The notes beneath the pieces were generated by a model. It was not told the origin of the DNA. It saw only the letters and a program-made list of their open reading frames with translations, and made no database searches. A DNA stretch of 64,000 nucleotides. It comes from Caenorhabditis remanei. Lineage: Eukaryota > Nematoda > Chromadorea > Rhabditida > Rhabditidae. The stretch covers positions 4,340,001-4,404,000 of the forward strand of contig NC_071328.1 in NCBI RefSeq assembly GCF_010183535.1, in the 5' to 3' direction. Positions 35,301 through 48,313 of the stretch are shown piece by piece (position 1 is the first letter of the stretch; each line of letters starts with the position of its first letter). The translations under genes and the position numbers were made by a program.

Positions 35301-38300
35301 CTACTATTTTTAGCGAGGAAAAGATGATTGAAGACATAAAATGAGTGAGTAGACAGCTGAGAGAGAACAGGTGTGACCTCGTTGTCGGCAGCACGTCGGT
35401 TTTGAAAGAAGTACTTGTGATAATAACCTTTTTATTTTTCACATCAATATTTTTTTTCTTTTGAAAAAAAAACCGAATAATTGAGCATGAAAACCAAAAG
35501 TAAACAGATCGGTAAACATGGTTCAAATAAACGATACTCCAAATATTTGTCCTTTTTCAATCAAAGAGACCAAATGGTTTTTCAAATACGAGAGTAGTAG
35601 TACTGGACAGTAGGTGAGCGAATGATGATAGTCTTGCTTGATTCGATTGGAATACTGTTCGGAAAATTATGTAGAGGGGAGAGACAGACGGGAAAGTTTA
35701 TAAGGTTTCGAGGAATGCTAATCAGGTTACTAGAACGGGATTGATCCCCGGATTTAAAAAAAAATTGGAAAATTCTTTTTTTTTATCGGAGCAATCCTAG
35801 AATCCGGGCAATCCTAGAATCCGGGAGCTCGGCTCTACCAAATATGGAAATCATCTAAATAACACAAAACTGAAGTTATGAACTTTCCAGTACGTTTTCA
35901 AAATTTTAAGCCCTTTTCTAGCTTCCTACTGATTTTACATTCTCACAAAACTTCCAATCAGTGTGAGAAGTTCAAAATCGCTAACAAGCCGATCAAAAGA
36001 ACAAAGAAACCGAAAATCTAATTTTAACAAGCTCTCTCAAGAGTCCTTCTCTCAAAACCCGTGACTTGTTCAAATCCTGCTCGAAAAACCACTAATTTTG
36101 CACCTAACCAATGCAAACACTCCTCAAATCCTCCAAGAGATCTTAGATCTTCGCGCCATGACCGTTCAAATCTATCACTCCCAGAAGATGTTTTTTGTTC
36201 GGTATTCATCCTCCTCAACTCGCAATTATCTCAACCGAGATGAGTACTAATTGCGGAGAGAAAGAGGAACGAAAAGGTCATCTAGAGCCACCACGGTAGT
36301 CATGTGAAAACGATCGAAACAGCAATTATAGCACATTACCACGGAATCATTTCGTCAGGACCGTTAGAAGAGAGACACGAGAAGTTTTTTGCACTTTCAA
36401 CAAGCAGCAAATGACTAGTGCACTGTGGAAACATGATTAGCAGACAGGGGAAGAGAAAGAGAGACGCAGACAGATCAGAGGTCGAGATGAAGAAAAAAAG
36501 AAATGAAATAGTGGCAAGTGGTACGTAGACTGCTGGTGGTTGGGGGTGGTGCTGCAGGAAAAGTGATTGGAGCAAGAAGCGAGAGATGGAAAGTGAATGA
36601 GACTTAGACACACATGTCACTTGTAAACAATTCGTCTCTGTCTTCTTCAGCTTTTGGTGGTGGTTGGTTGTGGTTTTGGGTGGTGACCAGTGGTATATCG
36701 AGGAGTAGGAGAGGAAGATGATCGACTGTTATAATAGTGATTATTCTTATATAATAAACACATCGATTCGCATTCGAAGCATGATGCGTGGGTGACAAAA
36801 AGGATTTATTAGTCAAAATGGTAGATAGAGAAATTCCATATTGCTGAAAATATGATTCTGTATCTTCACTCAAGTTTTGAACAAGTGCCAAAAAGAACGG
36901 GAACCTAGAGTTTCAAAAATAGAATTAGGAACGTTTCAGACAAAACACAAGAGTTGGATAAATCCAAACCTTTATTGCAGATTTTTTCCCGCTAATTCAG
37001 AAAATTCTAAAAAATTTTTATAATTAACGGATGTGCTAAAAATCGTCGTATCAAATTTTTCAAAATTTGTGGAAGACCTAAAATCTGGGAAAGACAAGAC
37101 TCCGGAGAAGGCTAAAATCCGAAAAAAAAAGACAGAAATTCGAGAAAAAAACGGAATTTCGGAAAAAAAATCCGAAAAACCTTTTTCTTGAAAATCTAGG
37201 GAAGAAAAAAGAAGAACGAAAAAGAGATTTTCCACTATATTTAATTAGCCTAGGGAAGAAAAAAGAAGAACGAAAAAGAGATTTTCCACTATATTTAATT
37301 AGAACAGTGTATTAGTAGTCTTTAGTAGATGATCTACTGTAGATCAGCTCAACTATCGGTTCAATTCCGTATATTGACTACATTTCTCTTTTCATTTCCT
37401 CTAGAATCTTCTCTAGATTTCTATCTACTGATAATCCGGACCACTATGATAGGTCGGGTCGCTCGAATTTGACCTCGTTCCCCATCATTGTCTCTCCATC
37501 TGCGTCTTTACAACTCTCCCTAACCCTTGATCTTCCACAGATAAGCATATGGTGTGGTTTTGAATAGAGAAGAAGCCATTCATTTGTTGTGTATAAACAC
37601 CCGCAAAAACGTATCTTCTCCCATCATCAGTTGAACTGAACTTGAAAAGGGAAAGCTATAAAACGACGGCAAGTGATCGCAACATTTACGCGCACTTAAC
37701 GGAATGGAATGTTTTTTGTATCAGGAGAGATGGAGGAGAACTGGATGATATCGATACGGTATTCAAAACAAAATGAGGAACGTACGCCTGATAACGATGG
37801 AAGAAGAATCCGTTTCTAGATGAATAGGTTGAGGTAGAAAGACAAGACAAAAAAAACCGGGTTCTCTTTACGCATATTCGTCTACTGCCTACTATAGAGG
37901 TCGGAGGAGAAGAATAAGGCGGCAGAGATAAGCATCATGGTTGGGGTCGGGTTGATGCTACTAGCGAACCCTCTCTTTTTTCTTTGTGTTGTACAATGAT
38001 ATAGGGGATTTCGAATCTAGATTAACAATATATATGTATGTCGAACAAATGCTCTTTTCAACAACTTTCGCTTTTAAGAAGAAAGGAGAACTGCCTATTA
38101 TTATTATGACGCTATACATATACACGCCGAACAAAAAAGGATTGTCATCCATGAGAACATAATGTAGGACAAGCATGCTTATTTGCCGATGAACTAGCAG
38201 CATAGCTACCGACAAAACGACACGCTTCTTCTTCATCTTCATCAATTCCATCCCCAACACGGGTCCGAAACGGCGAGAGAGGAGAAAAAGAAACGAGCCG

Positions 38301-41300
38301 CGGCGCCACTGTTCAAACAGATTCACACGAGTGGTGGAAATGAACAGAGTGGGATTGAGTAGGGGAGAAAGAATATATTGGAGACTAACCATTTTTTACT
38401 GTATTTTTTCAACAGGCGTAATCTTCAAGCGTTCTAAGATATCCAAACGGGAGAAACGATCTCACTTGTAGTGAAATTTGAAACATCAAGGTGCGAACAT
38501 TAATAGAAAAAGAGTTAAGCCATGGCGGCGGAGTTCCAAAAGTGTTTGCGGTCAGCGTGTCCAAACAGTCTTCCCCGTTCGTTGACCTTTTCCTTTTTAT
38601 TTCGGGAGGTGTGGGGGCGTTTTTCAAGAATCCGAACACCGACTAAGGTGTTATTAAAAGATGAAACTATAGAAGGATAATGAGAACTTGAAGTTGGCCT
38701 AGATTTAAATTGAGAATCAACTTCTTTTACATTCGAAGGAATGTAACAGGTATGGCCATTTTGGTTCTCCAGGTTCTCCAGGTGAGTACACAAATTCTAC
38801 TATTTGATTTGTTGAACTGAACTGGGTTAGAAACCCAAAATACATTAGTCATTCTTTGGTTTCCCACACCTATTCGAAACCGTTATCACATAAAGACATA
38901 GATAGATCAATGACTTGTTTCCAACTGAAGATAGCTATCATCACCATTGCTTTGGATTAGGTGTGAGATGTAACAACCCGAAACAACACGCGTCGGAGTG
39001 CAAATAGGTGAGGTCTGAATACCGGCAAATAGACAATAGAAAGAAGGCGATGTCAAGATGAAAAGGGCATCGACCCGACTGGAGAAATGGAAAAAAGACA
39101 ATGACCGTTTTGTCTGTATGACTGGTTAGAGGCTCACTCGGCAATCGAAATTATGATTGGTGTGGTTTGAGGGGGAGAGAAGAAAAAAGGAAAAAGAGAC
39201 GACAATGTATTGTAAATGAATTGGATGAGAGGAGGAGATGGGTGGGAGGGACCTCAACACTGCTCAACCTCCTTTGACCGCAGTCGACCGGAGAAGAGGT
39301 GATTGCGTTGAGGAAGAAAGAAGAAAACGAAGGAAGAGGAGAAGGACGGAAGAATGCGACACCGAACTGCGCAACATCTGTGTGCGTACCTTCTGCGCAA
39401 CACCGCATACGAGATGAGGGGGCGGAGTGTTGAGGATTTTGGTTTAGGGAGAGAGATGGAACATGGTGGTGTGGAGTCCTGCAGCAGGTGCCAGTCATAA
39501 GTTTTTTGGGGAGCAAGAGGAAATGAGAGACATTTATGTAATGAGCCAGATGTGAAGGAGCTAGGAGAGTACAGAGCACTCAGGAGACGGATATATTTGA
39601 AAAAGTTTGAAAACCAAAGAAACACGCCTTCTAATTTCTTCGTGTTGATTTACAAGCTCTACGTAAATCTTCACGCTAAGTTGAAGCTTCCGAACTTCGA
39701 ATACTTCTGGGATCAAGAACTTCCAATTATCAAAAGTCATTTCCATCTGCAGAAGCCAATATGAGCAGTTTTTATGAAAGTGTGTGCTGTTAGCTTTTCG
39801 AAACGAACAGCTTGTGCAAACAGCATATGTAGAAACAACTTTTTTGCACCCCTAACAAACCTATGTAAACCTTCGATGCCCACCAATTCCGATTAGTATT
39901 TCAACTATATGTAGTAAGCGACGTCACTAATGAGATCTTTGATGAACTGTGTCTCATCGTTTCAATCGGAAAATGTTCTGGCATAATGCCAGAGGCATGT
40001 ACTTTCAAGAGTGTATATCCATTCAAGTTTTTTTCTTTCTTTTTGATGTCCTTCACAATTAATGTAATGGGTGAGAGTAAAATACTAATCTGATTGAGAC
40101 TCTGCTCATTCGAAATTATGAGTTACAGTATGCCAAAACCAGAGATCTATGGAATCCGGTCATTTGGAAACCTTCGAAATTTCAATTTCACTGCAGAAAG
40201 TAAAACGAAAAACGATGGTGTTGTACATCTTCGTTCGTTTTTGAGTGACACACGAAGACGTGGCAAAAAGCGTGGAGGGAGACACCAAGGTCGGACACGA
40301 ACGGAGGAACGAAACATATCCTTGTCTCGTCGTACAGATGCACTTTAGCTGAGGCCTAACCAACACACACAAGGAAAGAAATCTCATTTGATTACCAAAC
40401 TGGGCATGTACACATATACCAAGAACCGACACGTCCTCGGAATCCGAAACGAAACGAAAGTAAGGTGAAGAGGAAGATTTGGAAAGAAGAGAAAAACCGA
40501 ACAAGTCGATTTGCAAACGAACGGAATTGCCAACGATGTAAGTGCCGGAGACATACAAACTTTGTGGCAAAACGATGGGAATGGCTTCTGGCGCAATCAT
40601 TTCTCAGAAAAGGAGAATGATTACGTCGTCGTAGAAATGAAGAGAAGGGTGGAGGGGAGGATATAGTTAATGTCGAAACGAGAATGATTTGCGTCTCTAT
40701 CCAGTGTTTTTTTTCGAAATCAGAGACTCATCCTCTTCATTCATAGACACACAGGATCGAGAGACGAGACTTCCCTCAGGTGCGGGCGATTGATAAGGTG
40801 TATTCTCGACGAATTCGATTTCAAGTAGTCAATCATTCAAAGAAAGAACAAGTGTGTCTCTCGGTGGCAAGAAGAGTGTTGGAAGCAGCAAACATCTGGA
40901 GAAAAGATGAAACAGTTGCAGCTGTTGGCGGTGATGGGGTGCAACACTGGGCGGTCTGTAGATCAAACAAAAGTTCAAACAAGTTCAAATAGTGAGCACT
41001 GTCACCTTATTGAATGTAGGTTCTTGTGCTCAACTTGCGAAGTGATCACCCAGTACTTTGATCAGCGAAATTGAAATTTGAGAATCAGACAGAGCTAATT
41101 CTAAAACACAAAATGTGCGAAAGTTCGCAAGATTGCTTGATCAAATTGACTGCTCTAGTAGGCGTTCATTGATACATTCATAGTCATTCGTCATCAATCC
41201 GGTTGCCCACCCAGAGAGCTAATCGAATCAGATCAATCGAATTCGTATCTTTAGATGTGAATCTAAATCTGAATCCATCATGTTACGTCACACGAAAATC

Positions 41301-41875
41301 TCTCATTGTTTCCGAGTACTTTTGCTCTCTATAATCTCTTTTCCGATTTTATTTCGTCCATTTCCACTGATAAGTCTGAGACATTGACGCCACACGACAT
41401 TAAGCAGCGAAAGTTATAGTCATCATAACGCTGATAAGACAGACCATCCATTTAGTTCATAAGGAATACCAAACGCCCGTTGAACACGCCAGCATACACA
41501 GACGGACGCTTTTCTCGTGTAGGGTTCGTTTACTTACTAGATGGAGAGCCCCAGCGGGGAGAGGGGGCTATGTTAAGCGGCTTCTGTTGGACGGAAGCGT
41601 GCACACGAATTCACTTCGATTGGTTTGGTCCTCGCCCTTTTCTTTTTTTCCAAAAAAACTTTCTTCTTTTTCGTCTCTATTTGTGCCTCCACATACATGG
41701 CTATTCTACTATTTTCCAGGTGCCCTCACCTCAAAACTTGTCTTCTTTTTTCGTCTTTCTTCGTGGCTACTCGCACTCACACCATCCACTACTCCCCGTA
41801 ATGTAATGGTTATTCGGGAGAATCAGAAGAAGACGAAAAAGAGGAAAAGTCATCGGTTTCCGACATTAAATCGGA
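32356..41875. other. long non-coding interval
   Basis: About 9.5 kb between sqv-5 and the kinase with no gene I can support. Frames present are short, lie in purine or pyrimidine tracts and lack splice-compatible neighbours. The stretch 32.67-32.98 kb upstream of sqv-5 may be a 5' UTR exon. There are AG-rich tracts (34.7-34.8, 36.4-36.6, 39.2-39.5 kb). The interval may hold distal regulatory DNA, unrecognised ncRNA, or far-upstream kinase exons. Confidence 0.45.
37196..37302. repeat. perfect 54-bp tandem duplication
   Basis: CTAGGGAAGAAAAAAGAAGA at 37196 recurs at 37250, and the 53 bases of each unit are identical. It is non-coding. A recent replication-slippage type event, or an assembly artefact. 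Confidence 0.8.
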
Positions 41876-43591
41876 ATGGCGGTCCCATCAACACACGAAC
41901 AATCGAAGGAGAAAGTGGAAGTGCTGGCGAGAGCATGTCATGATTATAACAAATTGGCGCATAAACTGAGGACGACAACGATTTTGAATGATTTCGATAT
42001 TTTGTACGACATGGGAAAGTACCAATTGGTCGTTGATGGACAGACGAAGCTGGATGAAGCAATTAAAGTAATTTTCAAAAGAAAACGGAAGAACACACTC
42101 CCAATTAGTTCTATTTTAGCACAACGGCAAAAAACTAGTCGTAGAGTTTTTACTTCAAAATTGCAAGAAAAATTCGGTGACGCATGTGAATTCTGGAAGT
42201 ATGAAACCAGTTCCAGAACTGGAAATTGGCAAATTATCGGTGAGATTTTGAAAATTATTATTGTTTAAATTGAAGAAAAGCTTTGAAAAAAAGAAAAAAA
42301 AGTCGCTGAAACAAATGAAAAAAATAAATACTTATAGTACTGTAGGTTTAAAGGCGCAAGGTGGAATTTCTGTTTTTCGTGGCGAGACCTCTTTGTCTTT
42401 TTATTTTATTTTTGAAGTTTTTGAACTTAAAATTAAAATTTAATTTTCAAATAAATAAAAATAAAAAAATAAACATAGTTTTTTTTACAGATTGGTCAAT
42501 CAAGCAATGCCGGATCACTCGCTGGAAAATCGTACGGACTTCAGAGCACAACAAGCAGATACTCGGAAAAAATCCGTAGTTTTCCAGGAAGATATAATCT
42601 CGGACGGTAAGAAATTCATTTATTTTTCGAAAAATGATTTTAATATTCTTGCAGAAAACTTGGAGAAGGAACACTCGGATCTGTCTACGTTGCTCTGTCG
42701 AAAAAAGGAGGAACTTATGCAGTCAAAATTATTCAAAAACACGGACGACACCTTCCGCAGGAGGCTGATATCGATTATCTCAGTGAGTTTTTGAATTTTT
42801 TAAATCAAATTTTTAATGATTAATTTCAGGAATGCTGCAACACGAACGAATCGTGAAATATCTGTTCATTGTGGAACCTTCTGGAACGAATGACATTCAT
42901 ATTCTTATGGAATATATGCATTCCGGATCGTTGAAGGAACATCTTGAAAATTTCGGAGCGATGTACCACGAACTAGTGAAAACTTACACGAAACAGGTTA
43001 GTATTCATTTAATTAAATAATTTGCAAAATAAATTCAGATTCTCGAAGGACTCGATTTTCTTCACTCGAATAACATCATCCATCAAGATCTAAAGCCGGC
43101 GAATCTTCTTCTGAAAAACGACGAATCTCAACGTCTTATAAAAATCGCAGACTTCGGTTCGAGTCGATTCGCATCGTTGAAGAAAACACGAGCCGGACAG
43201 CAGGGGCGAACTCCGAAATATACCGATCCGGGAGTATCACTTGGAAGAGATATCGCCGGAAGGAGATCTGATATCTGGAGTCTTGGAGTCATTGTCATTG
43301 AAATGTACACGAATGTTTTTCCATGGGATATTGAAGGAGAGCATCCGATTACTGTACCACGGATTTTAGATGAAAATCCGCCAAAAATTGTGGTGAGTCA
43401 CTTTATTCCATAAATATTTATAAATTTATTTCCAGAAAAACGAAAACGAACGAATCGACGAGGATCTTGTGAAAATGGCAAGAATGATGCTTCTCCCAGT
43501 TGCTCAACGTCCGTACGCCGCGAATCTTCTTGAATTGGCAGTATTCGAAGATACATCTCAAGATGATTCAGATTCAGATGACTTTTTCTAG
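41876..43591 (+). CDS. MEKK2/3-like MAP3K with PB1 domain
   Basis: Exons 41876-42067, 42120-42239, 42491-42606, 42655-42782, 42830-42996, 43039-43392 and 43436-43591 give 410 residues. Residues ~12-85 resemble the PB1 domain of MEKK2/3 (FDILYDMGKYQLVVDGQTKLDEAIK). The kinase domain is ~140-395: glycine loop GEGTLGSVY, lysine in YAVKII, catalytic loop IIHQDLKPANLLL, metal motif DFGSS, then DIWSLGVIVIEM. The HRD arginine is Gln, and the APE motif is replaced (KYTDPGVSLG). The catalytic Lys, Asp, Asn and DFG remain, so activity is likely but activation-segment control should differ. The 52-bp intron at 42068-42119 is needed to keep frame into the kinase exons. A further N-terminal exon is possible. 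Confidence 0.8.
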
Positions 43592-43812
43592 ATTTTTATT
43601 GTTATTTTCTCATTTTCCACCATTTCACTTACATAACACGAGGTTTTGCTTCCCAATTCTAGTCACAAATAGATTTGTAATTTGTATTGTACATAAAACG
43701 AGTTTTTCTTTTCTTTTTTTCAATGGCATTTGATTCTGAACGGTTTATCACCGCTTTTCATATTTTTATTGTTCTTTTAAAAAACAATTTTAGTAGAATT
43801 TTCGAATTTCAG

Positions 43813-44793
43813 ATGGAGATGCTTAATACATTAAGAGATACACTTAGCAGTGTACAAGCAGAATTGAGCACCGGTGTCGAGAAGCTTCGAATGAATGTGA
43901 CGGCGAATATGGCAGCGCAACAAAAGTGAGTATTCGATGAAATGTTCACTGAAAATACGAAAATACGCATGAAACAGTCACAAAAATTTGCATAAAACCT
44001 CTAAAACCATTCGATTTCTCTGTATGACGCAGTTTTATCGAAATTCCACGGTTAGAATTCAAAAAATTCACATTTTCTATCAAATTTGCTCTAAAAATGA
44101 TATTCTGGAGCTCTGAGCAAGTTTTCTTTTCTATCTGAAATTTTCTATTAACTCATTATCTTATTTCAGAGTTTCCACCGAATCAGTCAATGAAATTTTA
44201 AACACTTCCGCCGGAAATGAGTTATTACAAAAGTGAGTTTTCATTATCAATTTCATTGTTTTAAACTTCAAATTCTATTATTTCAGTTTCCAAAATCTGA
44301 TAACCGAAGTGGAGGAGAATGGAGCGGAAGGCGGTCGACTCGCTAATCTCTGTAGTACTCGAATGGGGCGTTGTCAACAAATGTGCAAGGAGAAGGCTGA
44401 CGCCGTGATGGAAATCGATGAATTTCTTCGAAATTCCGCAGAATTCGATAAGAAAATTCGAGAAATTAACGCACAGATCACGAAATTGGCTCGATTCTGT
44501 AATCAAACAGAGCAAGCGATGACATATTTGGAAGCTCTTTGTGAGGTGGCTCATACCGAGGGAGAAGTTGATTTGATTCGACAACAAGCGAGATCTGCTG
44601 CCACTATTGTTCAAATCGAATGTGAATCTCCCAGTGTTTTGACTTGTAAGATTATTTTCTTTCATTTTTAATCATTATTTTAATTTTTTTAGTTTCAGCC
44701 CTCCGTTCTCGTCCAGAAGATGCTGTCAAAGCTCAACAAGAAGAAGTGATGCTCGAGGAATTCTTGTCTTCGAAAAACGCTCAACTCCCATAA
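43813..44793 (+). CDS. dsbn-1: dysbindin homologue (BLOC-1 subunit)
   Basis: Exons 43813-43925, 44170-44232, 44287-44645 and 44699-44793 give 209 residues, mostly coiled coil. The start [21 protein letters not shown] matches the vertebrate dysbindin N-terminus (MLETLRERLLSVQ-type), and a later YLEALCE matches the LEDLC segment. The long C-terminal tail of vertebrate dysbindin is absent. Known role: BLOC-1 in lysosome-related organelle and synaptic-vesicle trafficking. The ATG follows TTTCAG directly and lies 222 bp after the kinase stop on the same strand, spacing that fits a downstream operon gene. Confidence 0.75.
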
Positions 44794-45562
44794 TTTATCT
44801 CATATTGAGATTTGATTTCATAACCCCGTCCCCTGTGATCCACGACTTGATTCCATGCTAGTCATGATTATACTTAAAATACTCTAATCAAGGCATATTA
44901 TAGCAATATTAGCTTTATTGTTGTTCTACTTAATCTGAAACCGCCTTAACAAATCTTGTACTTCTCCTGTATTTATTTTTTGCTTTGGATACTGTCCACA
45001 TTGCTCACTTGAATAAAATTGCAATTTAAATAGAATTTAATGCACCTATTCACGAAGAAATAGTCCGAATTAAAATTTTACATTTTGCATTTTAATAAAA
45101 TGCAGGAGAGCACTTTAATATGCATAAAAGACACTTTAATTCGAATGAAGTTTCCAATATGAAAAAGAAATTATTTCATGAAATTTTCACTGCGTCTGCA
45201 AACACCACGACGGAAAAGTGCATCCGCTTCGACCGAAATTACGCGCGTGATCACAGAAAAGTATCAGATTGATTGAATTCTGAAGGTGATCTAGTTCTGA
45301 TACTATTTTTCAAAATTGAAAAATATACGCAAAATGATTTCTGAATGAATTCTGAATAGTATCCTCACTTATACACTGAAATTAAGTTTTCTATTGCTAT
45401 TTTCAGAAAAGTACAGTAAGCACAGTACTCTTCCTCACCCGTTCTGTTTGTATTCAACTAGCAATATTTTAGAATTAGCAACCATTTAAATACTCTTCTC
45501 TTTTTGCAGACGCTGGCAGTGAGGTTACAACTCTCGGCCAACGCACACAAATCAATAAATGA
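44794..45562. other. intergenic between dsbn-1 and the ATG14 gene
   Basis: About 770 bp with AT-rich sequence and AATAAA-like words near 45.01 kb. A pyrimidine tract with TTTTTGCAG ends at 45510, a possible leader acceptor for the next gene. Nothing else was recognised. Confidence 0.4.
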
Positions 45563-47192
45563 ATGGATAGTCTGCGTGCAGTCGAGAGCAAGTCATCTCC
45601 AGTAGTTTTACATAGGATACGCAGGCATTCTCATACGGTGACAGGTGTACCTATCCCAGGTGAGTATCCTTCGGAATCAATGCATTTATTCATCCTATAG
45701 CCATAGATATAGACTAGCTATTTATTATTCACCTCTGCTTCCAAAGCTTCCAAAAAAATAAATAATAAATTCCCCAAAAAAAAAAATGGAAATGACAATG
45801 ACCTGGTTGTTGTCAGGAATCACAGCGGATGGCATCGGCTCGCCGACAGACCACGCTCACACTCCGCCGGGTGTGCTGACGAAAATCGATACGATTCAGA
45901 CGAAGAAATCGTCGATTGGCGGCAGCGGTGGCGGAGTCGTCGTCGCCACATCATCCAGGTTAGGTAGCTATCAGTTATTAGAAGTTAGGCCTATATAATT
46001 CATCTGCAATATGTTTTCTAAATATTGAACATTTTCAGCACAAGAAGAATGATCTGTAAGAACTGCAACAAGAAGATCAATTGTTGGTGTAAAAAATGTA
46101 CATTAGAAAAGCTGAAATTATACTCACGAAGAGAGAATCTAACACAACGATATGAGGAAAAGGAACGCCTTCAAGCTGAAGTTCTGGCTTTTATCGATCC
46201 GACGGAATCCCTAAAAGAGCAGATATCAATCAAAGAGGAAAGGCTAATAAAGCTTCGAGTGCTCGTTGAAAATGCCAAGATGAGGATTGCGATGAAACAA
46301 AATGAAATTAATAAACTTGACGCAACTCCACAATCAAAGCCATCTCAGTTTGAAGCTGTGTTCCAGTCTCAAACTAATTATCTAACAAAAGCTGCGGCTA
46401 AAAAAGAAGAGAAAGCAGCGAGATTGGCGAAACTTGAAGATGAAGTTGCCAAGATACGACTTCAATATTGCATCCATGCTTGTCGGATATTCCCAGTTCA
46501 AGTTTATGATGTTAACGTGGAAAGTGTCGCGTTGAAGGCGAATTCAAAGAACTGGGCGATGGTAAACGATTCAGAATTGCAAAAAGGACTCAGAATTGCT
46601 GTAAGTCTTAAGAAAAATGGCGAGAAATACAACTTGTAGTTTTAATTTTAGATTCGAAACTCCTACATCAACGACAAACTCCGCGCGAAACTCGCAAATC
46701 AACTTTCCAACGGAACCATCAGTCTCCCATTGGAACTTCATCCACCATTCGCCGCCTTCACGAACACTCTTCAATTGGTTCATTTGTTGAGTGTCATCTT
46801 CAATTTCCGTCCGCCAGAATCAGTTTCTCATCACGACTTGTGCATCCGTGAGAGATGGACAAAGGAATCGTTGAATCGTGACTGGGTGACTCTCTGTGAT
46901 GCAGTCATTTATCTATGTGTTTTCATTGGAATGCCACCGGGAAAACTGAAATATATGGATCCACATCATAATCTGATCGCATTGGCGCCGTTTGTTGTCG
47001 ACGACTACAACAATATCAATAGAATCGGGGCACGAGAATTTAGTTTCAAGAACTGTTTCATATTTTATTTTATTTCAGAGCCGCCCGATGTGTGATCTAT
47101 CCGAAGTACATGCTATCATTGAAGCACAACGACCGGAAGACTGCTCCAAAAAGGACGAGCTCGACGAGTCCTGGACTTTTGTAGACTATTAA
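45563..47192 (+). CDS. epg-8: ATG14/Barkor homologue, PI3-kinase complex I subunit
   Basis: Exons 45563-45659, 45817-45958, 46039-46600, 46652-47029 and 47079-47192 give 430 residues. A disordered Gly/Ser N-terminus is followed by a cysteine knuckle CKNCNKKINCWCKKC (~83-97), as in ATG14, a coiled coil (~100-190), then IFPVQVYDV (human IFPIEEV) and a helical region containing LCDAVIYLCVFIGMPP. The tail DESWTFVDY parallels the acidic DWENLP end. Known role: recruits Vps34 for autophagosome nucleation. The last intron fits frame only with a GC donor (GGG|GCACGA, 47030); GT alternatives give a premature stop or a basic tail. The exact start is uncertain. Confidence 0.8.
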
Positions 47193-47415
47193 AACATGTT
47201 TTTTCTTTTTCCTCATCCTGTATCATTTTTGTATATTTTTCAATGATTCTGTTCATAATTTTTTCTCTCCTACAGTAGGAGTCCTACTGTACCCCAACTG
47301 CATTTTGTTGTCTCTCCCTCCATCTTCCTCATTATCATTTTTATGCATTTCCACTTATAACTCATTTTTTTAAAAAGACTGTTCATTAATCACAAAGTAA
47401 GTGCTCTTCGGGGTC

Positions 47416-48109
47416 TCATGCATTCGATCCAGCCTCACAATAAGCATCGAATCCAGTCTTCATATCAGCAGCGATTTGAGTCAACAGCTCGCTTCCTGTC
47501 TTATTGAACTTGGCCAATGTGCCCTTCGCATCTTCAAGGTATTTCTTCAAACTTGCTTCAGCTGCATCGACAAGTACTTGATCCGGATTCTTCTTATTCT
47601 TCTTGTTCGCATAGTCCTTTTGAGCCTTCTTCAAAAGTGTCATTTGCTGATCACAATCCTTACATTCAACATCTTTGAAACTCATCAATTTGGCGAGGAT
47701 CACCGAACTGATGTGCTCTCGGAAAGTGGCACAAGCAGCGTACAACTTATCGAATTGATCACCGGAACGACTGAATGAACTCGCCGAGTTTTTGAACTGA
47801 ATTCAAATTTACTTTGAGGAACCGAAGTTTTCAGACGACAACTCACTCCACCAGCGTAAGTCTTTGCAGCATACGACGCTTTTCCATACGGATGCTTCTT
47901 CTCCGCCTCTCCGACGCTCGCCGCGAAATTCTTCATACTTTTGAGAAGATCTCCAGTATTCTCAAAAATGATACTCGCATCGTCGGCTAATCCCAGGATT
48001 TCCTCATCGAATTCAGCGCGATCTCTGAATGAGTTTTTCTTGAAAAAAGAAAAAGTTTCGTCACTTACTTCAACCATTTATTTCCCTCGCCGGATTTTGA
48101 TTTTCCCAT
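47416..48109 (-). CDS. small BAR-like coiled-coil protein
   Basis: Exons 48069-48109, 47847-48024 and 47416-47796 give 199 residues. MGKSKSGEGNKWLK leads into an all-helical, Lys-rich protein (KAQKDYANKKNKKNPDQ, AEASLKKYLEDAKGTLAKF). The central KKAQKDYANKK segment and total helical length resemble a minimal BAR or AH-type dimer, which would bend membranes; this is inference from composition and pattern. Two CxxC-like pairs (CKDC) are present. It lies 205 bp downstream of the START gene on the same strand and may be co-transcribed with it. It ends 224 bp from the stop of the convergent ATG14 gene. Confidence 0.65.
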
Positions 48110-48313
48110 TTCGTCGACAACTGAATTGCGTAATAACTGAAGCTCGGGTCTGACTGACCTTTCTTCAGATTTTCTTTGAAAAGATTCACGTTTCAATTAT
48201 TAAAAAAATGCAATAATTTTTATAGTAAGCAAGGCACATGATTTCTTCACAGACAAATAGATAGACAAGAATCGTTCTAAAAACCAGTAAAAATATTATA
48301 TTAAATTTATTAT

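Noticed and set aside
39151..39625. Overlapping frames of 123 and 142 codons in the 32-42 kb gap
   Set aside because: Pyrimidine-rich on the minus strand, no domain, no introns and no neighbour support.
42112..42268. Kinase exon 1 read straight through to 42268
   Set aside because: The read-through frame does not connect to the kinase exons, while removing the 52-bp intron at 42068-42119 gives one continuous PB1-kinase frame.
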